NCBI GenBank assembly: GCA_018697195.1
Contig: CM031858.1
Location: 126,253,221 to 126,317,220, forward strand
Direction: 5' to 3'
Length of the DNA: 64,000 nucleotides
DNA from: Certhia americana
Lineage: Eukaryota > Chordata > Aves > Passeriformes > Certhiidae
The number at the start of each line of letters is the position of its first letter. Position 1 is the stretch's first letter. Below the pieces are notes generated by a model, which saw nothing but the letters and a program-made list of their open reading frames with translations, was not told where the DNA came from and searched no databases. Of the stretch, positions 10,931 through 22,497 are shown piece after piece. A program made the translations under genes and the position numbers.

Positions 10931-13861
10931 GCTTTTATGGTTTTCAGAAGCCTTAAGCAGACTTGTCTGTGCCCATATCAACAATGCTAGTGATAGGAGC
11001 ACAAGCACCTTTCTTTCTTATTTTGTTTTCAGGTTGTAATTTTATCTACATTCCTATAACGTTTGCTGTAGTATTATCTTCAAACATTTTAATATAATTT
11101 ATAGACCTGTTCTTTAAGTTGAAAGAGCATCAGAAGCATCAGAAAAAGAGAAGAAGTAAAAAACAAAATTAGAAATTAACACTTGTAGGACTAATAATTA
11201 AGAGATTTTCTCCCTAAAAGAATAAACCTTACTCATTATAATAATCCCATGAACTTCAGTGAGTTTCACTAGGAGTGGAAGATGGTAGTATTAAGATGAA
11301 TAGAGGAAAAGATGATATAATCCTATAATTTGAAATAAGATACAACTTAGTAGTGTTAGTAGTCAAATTAGTAGTCTGGTGTCTAGGATGCAGAACAGAA
11401 ATACTTCACTTAACACAGTGTGAATACCCAACACTTGCCTCACTTTTGAATTTTGAGATAAGAGTGAGGAATTCCATCGGTTATCATTCTTCCCCAAATA
11501 ACTTTGCGTTAGAATTTAAAATTTCTGAGAAGGCGTAGCCTTAGCCATTAATGAGCTTTTGCAAGATGTGTTTTTTAAAAAAAGTATTAACTATGTTTTT
11601 ATCTCTTTCATTATTTAATTATGGATTAACTAAATCTCTTTAAATTCACACAGATTTTAAATTCTATATACAGATAGTGGAGGTTTATTATAATGCTAAA
11701 TTCTATCATTGTTGTGCCCAACTAAATATAGAAGTGGTCTGAATTACTCAATTATTGATTTGTCCCTAATTTTTAGGTTACAGATAGCCTAATCCAATCT
11801 GAACAAGGTACCTTGCATGTTCTTATAGTGATTCCTCATCATTAATGCAGAGTTACAGACTAATAGAGATATACAGTCAAATCTAATAGAATAATATATG
11901 CTTTAAAACACAGTTAAGAATTTTAAATATATGTTCAATGAGCTCCAAACACTACCATATTGAATTTGTTTCCTGAAGATCCCTCCCTATATACATGTAG
12001 ATATTTTGATTAATAATAGATCACTTCAGGTCAGTTGGTGCTGAAAGTAAATTTTTCCACTTTAGGAAGGAGGGGAAGAGTGGGAGCTGTCTAAAAAATA
12101 AGCATGACATATTACGTTCAGAATTTTAGTTTAACCTAAAGTTACATGCATTTCTGAGTTGGCTCAAGTTCTCTTTAGCATCTGGTGTTTTACAATATGA
12201 ACTGATGAATAAACAAAGAAAGTCACAGCATTCTAGACTACCTATATTAAAATTTTTCAGAAGATCTTGGGAGAATTTAAAACTCAGCTGTTAATAATGT
12301 CACAGTTCCAATTTGAAATAATACTGACTTAAGAAACTGGGTATTCTGAAGCTCAAGCAAGAGGCAAAATATTGTGTTGGTAGTTACTAAATACAGGAAT
12401 TCCAGAGGAAATTTAAATGTTACATGTACTAAAACAATAGTTGAATTTAAAATCTAATCTCAGCTGAAAGTAAGTTTTATATATAGGTTAATGAATGATC
12501 TTAAACAACAGTCAAAAGTAAGTGCATTTATTGTAATTGTCACTTATCTTGGGACAACTAAGAAAGGCACATTTATCAAAATAATATTAGCAAATAAAAC
12601 AGGCTTTGAGCCATAATATCTAAATATTTTCCAATTTCATGTCCTAAAGTTGACAGAATAAAATTATCTTAATAAAAACTGATTTTGCACACATTTCTGA
12701 ATGCTTTACCTACTCTTTTTAATTTAAAGTAAGTTGGTTTTAGTTTATATTCAAGAAGATGGAGCATGTGGAAACAATACAGGAGGGTGACAGGGTTCTA
12801 AAACATTAATGACTTAGAAAAGCAAATTCATCCGTCTCTTATTAGGCTTTAGTTGCTTATGATATTACACATAATCTAATAATCTGTTAGTATGTAATTA
12901 ATTAATGATATTTAATTTGGGCTATGAAGAAGGCAAATTGTGCATTTATCTTAATCAATAGTACTTTAAGTCATTATATGATTTGAGTTCAATTTTTAAA
13001 TCAGTATTTGTAGGAAAAGTTTTTAGACATCTTCCATATAAGAGTGTTTGATCTTTGTAAGACTTCCAAATAGGTTATGGCACTAGCAGAACTTTAGATA
13101 GTGCTGTCCTCCAATTGGTCTTGTTTACCTTAAAACTCTTGCCCTCTTTCAACTCCTGGCCTTGTTCTCAGTACCTTGGTGCTACCACTGCCCTCTCTCT
13201 CCTGTGAGAGAGAAGAAAAGAGGGACCAAAGAAAAGAGCTGTGCTGCAGCTTCAGGTCTGTGAGTTTGGAGTACTCTCTGAGAGTACCACCATCTTTAGT
13301 ACTCTTCTGTCTTCATGGAAGTTTCCACAGTTTCACCTTATCTCAGCCATTCATACCAGACATTGTGCTGCCACCCTCATAACTATTTTTATCAGTTTAG
13401 AGCTGTCATTTGAAAATCAGTAATGCCAATTAATGCTCAGAATTCCAAAAATTTTATTCTAGGAAAGCACTATTTTAGATATATGCGTTATAAACATATT
13501 TCTTGCAGAAAGGAGGAAATTCTGTTCTTTCAGTGCACAGAAAACTGTTGCAATGCTAGGAAATGCTGTTCATGATTTTGTATAATAAAAGTGAAAAGAC
13601 CTACTAGGAAAACAACATTCTGAAATCAGTTTAATCTGTAGTGATGCCTGTATAAGAAAATGTGTTTTATATGCTGCTTTGCCTTATGATGCAATGTATT
13701 TTACAAAAAAAAAAAATAAAAGCTGCATCTCTGTTTTATACTGAAAAATGGAGAAAGCACACAGTCATTTGTCTGTTACCCTTAGTCTCCTTAGTAGGTC
13801 ACAGTCTAATCAGCATTATTTCAATCTGCCACCCCTTGGGCAACAGTCACTGAATTATAAA

Positions 13862-13882
13862 ATAGAATAAATAAATAAATAA
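13862..13882 (+). repeat. Short (AAAT)n microsatellite
   Basis: About five units of AAAT with one imperfect leading unit. Simple sequence. Confidence 0.85.
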
Positions 13883-14019
13883 GGGTTTTATCTTTTAAGT
13901 CTTGATCAAAGGATGAAGGGGTTCTGCCGTACCTTCTAAACTATAAGGGTAGAGTTGCATGCTTATTCAAAAATGTTCCAGTTAAAATAAGAAAAAAAAG
14001 CATTAGAGAGTTGATGTTT

Positions 14020-14138
14020 TCTTGGTTTGTGTTTTGTTTCGGGTTTATCTTTTCCCATTTATTATTTCATTGTTTGGTGAGTTGGCTTGGTTTGGTTTTT
14101 TATTGTTTGGGTTTGGTTTTGGGTTTGGTTTTTTTTCT
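14020..14138 (+). repeat. G/T-rich low-complexity block
   Basis: About 120 bases dominated by TTTGG and TTTGGG units interspersed with T runs, similar in style to the blocks at 576-639 and 1721-1776. The G/T strand is again the plus strand. It has no fixed period and no coding potential. Confidence 0.75.
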
Positions 14139-14440
14139 TAATAAGCATATGTGTCATTTGGTTTTGTAAAGAAAAAGGAGAATAAAAAAAAATAGAAGAT
14201 CTGATGATCTGCTAAGACTATAGGTCTTGTAGGTAGTGCTAAGAAAAATAGGTAGTGCTCAGTGCACTTATATGTAGGGCTGAGCAAATCATTAAAGATT
14301 GCAACACTTGACAAATTTACCACCGCTCTCACAAGGTCAGCGAGAGGAACAAGAAATGTATATAAAAAAGTCACATTGCTGTTCTTGGTTTTAGAATGAC
14401 ATATCTAGTACAGAATCATTGTAGAAAAACAAGGGTTGGA

Positions 14441-14448
14441 TGACGTCA
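14441..14448. promoter_or_regulatory. Perfect CRE octamer (TGACGTCA)
   Basis: The palindromic cAMP-response element core, the binding site known for CREB/ATF bZIP factors, occurs here in full, including its central CpG. There is no promoter or CpG island around it, so function is unproven. One octamer in 64 kb can occur by chance, though CpG depletion makes it less likely. Confidence 0.3.
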
Positions 14449-14585
14449 TTCAGACTGTAAGAAGTGCAGTGTACAACTTACATGTTAAATTTGAAAGTGA
14501 AGGGGAAGTGTAGAAAAGCCTTTCCTTGCAACACAGACAAATCAGAATTGCTGACTATCTTGCAGAAAAGTAACTGATATCTTCC

Positions 14586-14601
14586 TTTTTTTTTTTTTTT
14601 T
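14586..14601 (+). repeat. Poly-T run (16)
   Basis: Sixteen uninterrupted T bases followed by CCC. No retrocopy or target-site duplication is visible beside it. Confidence 0.9.
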
Positions 14602-17600
14602 CCCAAGAAGGCCAGTTTTCCCTTTTAAGAAAAAAACATAGTATTGAATATTACACATTGTCCACCTGGAATTAAAACCACACATAAGCAAGGGACCCTA
14701 CAAACTATGAAAGATTAAAAGCCATGCAATATCACTGTCCTTATGTTGAATATAGACATTTTAATTGGAAAAATATGAGAATATTAGATTCTTGCATTTC
14801 TGTTTTCTTCACTCTTCACTTTTTTCATCCTCTTCAGAAAGCAGCAGATAAAGACAGTTTTGGTGAGAGGTAAGACGTGATATGACATTGAGGTAAGTGT
14901 GGGAAGTCACAGGCTCAGGTGTGTAGACCCTCAACAAAGCTGCAAGATGCAGGGCTGCTGGTAAAGTTACAGGTGTGATAACCATCCACCACAAGCTTCA
15001 CAAAGTTTCCAGTGCCAGTGAATAGTCCTTTGATGTCAAAACTAGCTTATCATTGCACACATACAAGGACTAAGGACTTCTCTGTAGACAGAGGTGGCAA
15101 GAGCCACCTCAACTCAACCTCTGGTGACAGGCAGGTCCCTGCTCAGTCTTCTCTTGAGAGAAGGCTCCAACCAGAGATTATCTGGAGAAATCCAGAAAGG
15201 CAAAAGCTTTTCAAAGCTTTGGTTGAATGTGATTGCCATTGAATAGGAAAACAAGGTGCTTGAGTCACCACCGTGAGGGATGAAATGGCACACTATCCTC
15301 CTGTCTACCCTGTGTGTGCTCTGACAGGAACAACAGGCTATGTGAGGCAGAGTCTTCTTTGAAACATAACTGACAGCTTTGAAAGTCATATTCCTACTGA
15401 GTAAAAGGAATTTCAAGGTGTTCTTGTACAACATATACATTTGGGGATATGTTTGTGTCAAAATATCATTTCAATTAGATCTTATTGTAGTGAGAGAACA
15501 GGCCTTTGAGAGTGCTCTGTCACATGGGAGTCCCACCAGTCCCCCATGCTCTTGTAACTGAAAGTCTGTATCCATCACAAGAAATAGATGTTCAAATCAT
15601 GTCACAGTAAATTTGCAGTATCAGTCAAAGGCAAAATGTCCATGTCTATAAAAAGCAGGTTTCATCATCTAGTAAGAGATATTAATATTTCCCTCTTTGA
15701 CAGAAAGCTAAAAGTCATGAAGAATTCCTTATAGAGAAACGGAGTCTAAAATACTTAAAAATACATAGAGATTCTTGAAATCTCAGAGGGAGTTCTGTAG
15801 TAAAGCTCAGTAAAATGGATTTATAAAACTCCTGCTATTTCCATAAAAGAAAACCACTTTGAATGTGTGTGTCAAGGGCTTCAGAGTTTGAATAAAAATT
15901 TTTAAAATAGTAGATGAATGAAGAGAAGGGAATAATTCATTAGCAGCCATTACTTTTAGTCTATAGTGCTAATTTGTTTCTTAATTTTGTCTTGAAATTA
16001 CTTGAATGAACCATACAAAGTAGAATCGGAGGAAACTACAGTGAATATCCAGAATTCTTGTTCCAAAGATGAAGGACTGTTGGGCTATGGCACATTTTTG
16101 TCTGTCATAAGAGGCATTTCCTCAGGACTATATCTTTTGTCTTTGCGGCTCCTCTCATGGACCTCAGAGATACTACAAATATGAAAGAGAAGTCTCCAGC
16201 TTTTCTACCTTTTTTTTTTCTTACCAGTTCACAATCCAAGTGAAAATCACAAGTTCCTTAATGGCTGGGGTCCATAAAGTCATCTTCTTCTTCCTTCCTT
16301 TTTTCAGAGTGAAGCTTTATCTATAGCCCTTCCCTGTTTTGGGGACAGTGGCTGCCTCCCACTAGCCACTTCACCACTTCACTTCACCAGCTCTATGCAG
16401 TTCTTGCATCTGTTCCTCACATTGCCATAGGAGATAAAAATCAGCAGCAAAAGTAAAGTGAGAAGGAAATATTTCCCCTATCTGATAGAAGGATTTTCCA
16501 TATCTTTAGTAAATAGAAGTATGTAGGGTCCTAATAACATGGAACGTTTTAATGAACCTACTCATTGTAATGATGATGTTTTTGCATCTGTGCTGGAGAC
16601 ACATTCCATTTATAGAACAGCTACTGAAGTGCACTACAAAAATTCCAATAGAAAAAAAAACAAAAACCCAAAAAGCTTTATGCTACATTGTTATTGGAAT
16701 CATGACTATTTTAATAAGAGAGGGTCCAGTGGCCCTACTGTGATAATGTTACACAGCATGCTCAGAATGTGAGTGTTAAAGATATTAAAACAACCATACA
16801 TGCACGCTGTGTTTTGTAAAATATTAAAAAGTCACATATTTGCATATTATACAGCTGGTTGCAAAGCCATCAATCATCACATTATCTGTACATTGAGGAT
16901 GATAAATGGCTTTCATTCTAATGAGAGAATCTAATCGCAAGGAGAAATGAAGAGGGCACACAGCATAAACGCTTTGGATCTGAAAGTTATAGATTATTAT
17001 TAATATTATACATTTGTCTCTGATTTGGAAACTTCTGCACTTCATTTGTACACATGCCTTTCTATAGTCATGATTTTGAGAGAGGGTCAGATTTATCTTT
17101 TTTTTATTCTTAATAAAATGACAACAAAAAAGCAGAAAAAGATTTTAAAAATTAAGCAACTTGGAATCAGCTTATGTGAATTTCTCTAAATTACCTAGGA
17201 TAGACCATTTTTTTTCCATCCCTGGTGGCAGCAGAAAAGGAGACAAAGGTTAAGAACAGGAAAGTAGAAGACTCCTACTTAGGTATTTTCCTAAACCATC
17301 TAACAGCTCTGCAGCAAATGACTATACAGTATATTACTTGTCTGCTAGATGAGAAAGTGAGGTACTTCTAAAAATGTTACAAATTATAAATTCTTTCACA
17401 TAGCAGTAGTTATAACTAGCTAACTATAGCCATTAAAAGTAATGTCAATTATTATGTTTAGAATTCTCTTATGCTCCAGTTGGAGGGAGGTAAGATCACC
17501 CAGTACAAGGTGAAAAAGAAAAGGAACAATTTTCTAATGGGATGCAATGGGCAGAGACACTTGTGTGTGAATGGAAAGGAAGAAGGCAGAGTGACAGAAT

Positions 17601-18643
17601 TGTTTGGACACTGAACAGCCGCACAGTGAGTAATCAAGAAAAAAAACCCAAAAGGGTGTTTAACAAAATATTTGTATTTTTGTATATAACTTTCAGAATA
17701 AATTTTTGACTTTACAATGTTTCCTCAATGTATTTAAGGCCAAGCTAAATTTTGAATTTAAAAAAACCAAAGCAAACAGCTGTCATTCAATACAGGTGAA
17801 GTCATCTGGTATCTTAGATCCTGACCAAGAAAAAAAAGAAATAGCTTTCAGGAGAGTGGAAATTAAAAGATACTCACATCAAATAAGCAGATGTTATCTG
17901 ACCACTAACACAGATTTGTGTTTAAATTTGGGGAAAAAATTTTCTAGGTATTATTTTTTCCATGTATACATGTTGCAAAAGATATTTAGATTATAAGTAA
18001 AAAACCAGAATTTGAATATCCCCTAATTTCTGTTGCAACTTCCTAAAAAACTGTATATATAACGTGTAGGAGAACTAGATCCCCACATAGCTAAATGTCT
18101 CTTACAGTAAATATCTTTATTCAACCATGTGTCTTTCTAATGAATTTCTTGCGTCTTCAGTATAATACTGCAGCTGTGAAACACTCATACTGATGCTTTG
18201 CTGATGTGTTACTTTGGAAATATAAGATGTTGCAGTGTATCTATAGTATTTCCCTTTCAACTACACAGCTCAGCAGTCTTCAGATTTTTCACAAAAGCAC
18301 TCACTTCTGTTTTTTGTAGTCCCAAGCAGGGTCTTACCTGACACACTTTAAAGGTTTTTGTGGTTCAAAGTCTTTATTAAAGTGTATTGTTATTTTTCAA
18401 GTAAATTACATGACACTTGAAAATAAAGACATATATATAAGACTATAGCTAGTGAATGCCTAAACTACATTCTAAGGCAGTATGTATTTTCTGATTTGGA
18501 AGTTTATGCAAGGATGAACTAGGAGAGAAGAGCTGCTATCCTGTGAAATAAGAAATATGCACTCATTTGCTTTTTTATTAGAGAAACAAATCTCCATTTG
18601 TAAGGAATCTTCCTAATTAAACAAAAGATCATTAAAAAAAATT

Positions 18644-18666
18644 AAAAAAAAAAAAAAAAAAAAAAA
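18644..18666 (+). repeat. Poly-A run (23)
   Basis: Twenty-three uninterrupted A bases preceded by AAAAAAATT and followed by CCAAACAAACC. It could be the tail of an old retrocopy, but the sequence before it matches nothing that I recognise and no flanking duplication is visible. Confidence 0.9.
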
Positions 18667-21600
18667 CCAAACAAACCTGGCATAGCTTCGTATTGTTAAA
18701 AAGTGAATTTGTACTACTACTCTTTGGATTTAAAAGCCAAGCACTTTTTGGTTGACTTGAACATAGTAAGGAGGACAGGAAGACAATAGTACATGTATAA
18801 TATACCCTGTCTGCAAAAAGAAAATAAAATAAATTTGTCCTGACCTTCAAATACGTTATTTGCAGAGGGTCTTCATAGAATTTCTTATGTGGCTTCTCAT
18901 AAGAAGAGCATGAAATTTAAACAGAAATGAAAAAACACCCTAAACAATAAAAACAGCCAAAGAATGACATTCTGTAAATCTGTTACTCTGAGCAGAAGCT
19001 TCAATCCTGAGGTTTCTTTATCTGGGATTTAGCGCATATTTTTTGACCTCTGGTCACTTACACTGATCTTCAGTACTTGGAGTAATTTACAAAAGGGCTT
19101 AGGTGATGCCACCACACAGTGTAGGAAGGGACCTTTTCATGGGACAGGTCTCTCTAAGTGCATACAGAAGTGTTTGTAGTTATGAAACACGAATCAGTAA
19201 ATGACAACAAATCTGCAGCATTAGAAGAGTTTCAATATAAACAACTGGAAATTTAGAACAAGACCTGAAACCTTTTCAGTTAAGTTGTGGCTTTCTAACA
19301 CTGGTTGCACAAAATGTGTGATTTAAACCTGTAATGATCTCTGCTGAATTGGTCATTACATTCCAAAAAGATGTTTTGTTCAAAAGGGACAAAAAAAAAA
19401 AGAATAAAAAAAGATAAGAAACCATTTTATTTCAGCAGTTTGACCATGGCTGACTAACAATTGTTTTTTATAAAATAGGAATTTTTTTTTCTTTTGAAAG
19501 AGTAGAAAAGAGCTCAGCTGTAGCAGTGTACTATTACAATGCAATGAATACTTAAACCTGTTTGCATTGTCATTAAGAAAAAATGTGCAACATTAACTAA
19601 TATTTATTTCTCTGATGCAGTCTTCAAATCTGGAACTGTATTACCTTCAGTATACATCTGTTCAAGGTTAACCAAAACAAATACATCATATAATACTCTA
19701 TTATATACTTCATACATATAGCCTTGCATAATGTGAATTAACATATTCATAATTCACATGGACATGAATACCGTCAACAGATTGACAAATATTTTAGCCA
19801 TGCCATAACCAAATTTCTGAGGGTTTGCATTAAACTTAATCTGTATGTGAAACCTTGGCTTTTCAGGGCACTAATTTTTATTTAATATTGAATTATTTAG
19901 TGTCTTCAAGATCTGTTTTTTTATGCCTGTTTGTTGCATGGCAATGAATATTAGCAGCAGAAATCAATTGGCAAAATGGAACAGTTTGAAAGTGAAGACA
20001 ATAAAATTACTGTGACCAAAACCACACATCTCCAGGCCTGTCACAGATACCAATTTAATTAAGAGGATGTGACATTGATAGGGCTTCACTGCAGGTAACA
20101 CTGCAGCATTACAAATTTTGTCTCCTAGGTACTCCTACAACCCTTTTTATGTAAGTTTCCAGTCTATTTGGTTCCAGATCCAAAACTACAGACTCTAACC
20201 AATGTATTTCATTGACACAGAAGTAAATCATTAAAACTGGCTGTCCAAATAAGATTAAGTGTCTTTGTTTGGAACATGACCTTACATGCAGGAGTTTTTA
20301 TTAACCTGAATGTTTATAAGTAGATGACACAGCTGAAGTAGCAAGCAATAATCATTATATATCTGGCTCCTGTTTGTTAGCATTCATTGCAGCAACAGAG
20401 AGACAGTGAAAATTTTATCAGTCTCCCTGTGTTTGAAAACAATTTAATTATTTCAGAGAAAAAAAAAAGTCTGTTCATGAAAAACAATAATAATGTTCAC
20501 TTAAAACTCCACAATGAGTTGAAGGATGCTGTGATAACAAAACCATTGTATTTACTCGCAGGGTCAAAACCTGGCAAATTCAGTTCTTGTGTGCTCAAGG
20601 CAATAACTTCCTGATGAAAAGACTGTGTTAACGACTATGTGAAAGAGACCCCATGACCTTTCATTATTTTATTCTGAAGCTCTTGTATATTTCAGTGTGC
20701 CAAGGATGCCATTATTTCCTCACTGATTTGGCTATGAGGTTGCAGCTCTTAGTAGAAAAAGTAATTTCTTTTAAAATGAGTATTTTATTTTAATCCATAC
20801 TTTCCTGCTTCACAGAAGTCAACCTTTTCTAGTAAGCAGTTAGTCCAATAATTGCAGCTGAATCTGTAACAACTGTCAGTTCCTGTCACTTCAAAGTTTG
20901 GGCTTCTTGAAAATAATTAAATTCTAGCACTTTTAAGAACCCATCAATGTACTGTTAAAGCACCTTCCAGTACAGCAGAAAGTACTTTGGCTAACTTGTG
21001 TTTCTTGTGGCCTGTTTTTCCAGTCTTGCCTTAGAAGAAAACTGACTATGCAAACATGGTACCATGCTTTGAGAGCTGGTAATTTCTTTATAAACATACT
21101 GCCATATTTTGCTATTACTGAAAATAAATTTTGTACTTGGAATAGAAATCCTTGAAATTTCTGATAATCCTGAGTCCTTACAGGCATTTTTATTGGAGAA
21201 GGAGAAACCTCTCTTTTACACAGATCAATCTTCCATTTTATTATAGAGAGCTTCAGTATCCAAAACTGAAAATTGGTCTAAAACTCCAAGACTCTGTGCT
21301 GGCATTATAGACAATATTCAGCTGCTGTGTTCCAAGTTATTCAGTATGAATGTGAGAATGATTCTCCTTGTGCCCAAAAGGAAGAGCCTTTCAAGATTAT
21401 CTCTTTGGTTAACAGTGCTTCTCTATAAAGTGCATCACAACATTTTAAATTCAAGGATTATCAGATTAGGTGCATTTACTAAATGTGAAACAGGATTCAA
21501 AGACAGACAGGAAGAAATGTTGTATAAGTAACTTGGCTAAGAAGTGATACATTGATTACAGCAATATCACATATTCTTATTTGGTGTCCAGCTTTACAGA

Positions 21601-22434
21601 ATTCACTATACACTCTGATTTTACCTGCCCAGTTTCTAGCAGGTGAGAGATTTCTGGGATGGAGACAGGCTGAGCACCCTTATTTTTTTCTACTAATTGC
21701 TGAAGTATTTAGTACCTTTCCCAAGAAAAAGGCAGAAGCATACCACAACAGTAATATGTTACAGTTGGGTAAGTCCCAGAGGGAATTCCAGACCACAGGA
21801 AACGGAAGAGAAGTTTTCCGGTTTAGATGCATTACCCTAATTATTCTGTTCATGAATTTGTCCCTGGAAAGACCCTCAGAAGGTCCATTTCCCTACTTTG
21901 AGTTTGGTTCAGTGGTTTTTGTTCATTCTTGGCAGACATCTGCTTTAGGTCACAAACTTCCAATAAAGGAAATTCCACAATCTTCCTAGGAAATGCATTT
22001 AACAAAAAACAATCCTAAAAATGTAATGCAATAATCTCTTTATGCTCATTAAAATTATTACATTTTTTATATTCTATCCAGACCTAAATAGCATTTGATA
22101 ATTTTAATTTTTAATACTTGGAGGTTTTAATATGCTTTTCTTTCTCTCTTTTTGAGACATTAGATATTTCAGTATTTCTCAGTATATCATGTTTTTTTAA
22201 ACTTTGGATCATTTTTATGTCCTTCTCCATGTTATTTTCTTATAGCACTGCAAAAGACAACACTATCCTAATGGATGTTAGAATTATGAATACATATGAA
22301 TAATATGTTCTAACTTGCTCAAAATTTTTGTCTTCATATGCAAAATTTAAAGATACAACATTGAATGTACTTGGAAATTTTTTAAAATGCGTTTCTTAAC
22401 ACATGATACTGGACCCTCTTTTCTAAAATTTTTC

Positions 22435-22497
22435 AAGACAGTTTGGACCAGATAATTCTTGAGGTCCCTTCCACCCTGGTAGTCTATGATTCTATAA
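22435..22497 (+). mobile_element. CR1 LINE 3'-end fragment
   Basis: About 63 bases matching the extreme 3' end of CR1 in plus orientation: a TTGGACCAGAT...GAGGTCCCTTCCA core followed by the terminal octamer-type repeat TCTATGATTCTATA. The insertion is severely 5'-truncated, as is usual for CR1, and has no coding content. Confidence 0.9.

Larger units (their letters stand above)
10931..14440. other. Noncoding AT-rich stretch, no gene seen
   Basis: Unique, strongly AT-rich sequence with a 12-base A run at 13705-13716, an (AAAT)n run near 13860-13882 and a G/T-rich block at 14020-14138. No exon-like or structured RNA sequence was found. Confidence 0.7.
14449..22434. other. Noncoding stretch with possible conserved blocks
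   Basis: No gene is supported. Simple sequence includes a 16-base T run (14586-14601) and a 23-base A run (18644-18666). Two blocks, about 16820-17050 and 19740-20110, are complex, non-repetitive and rich in ATTA and octamer-like words, and could be conserved noncoding elements. The longest plus-strand open frame of the window (21552-21989, 145 codons) lies here, but I recognise no domain in it. Confidence 0.6.

Noticed and set aside
14020..14138. Possible interstitial telomere repeat in the G/T-rich block
   Set aside because: Units are TTTGG and TTTGGG without the TTAGGG period.
17220..17236. GGTGGCAG word resembling part of a CTCF site
   Set aside because: The upstream half of the CTCF consensus does not match.
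21552..21989. 145-codon plus-strand open frame, the longest on that strand
   Set aside because: No domain or family resemblance, no splice or promoter context, and a length that can arise by chance in 64 kb of this composition.
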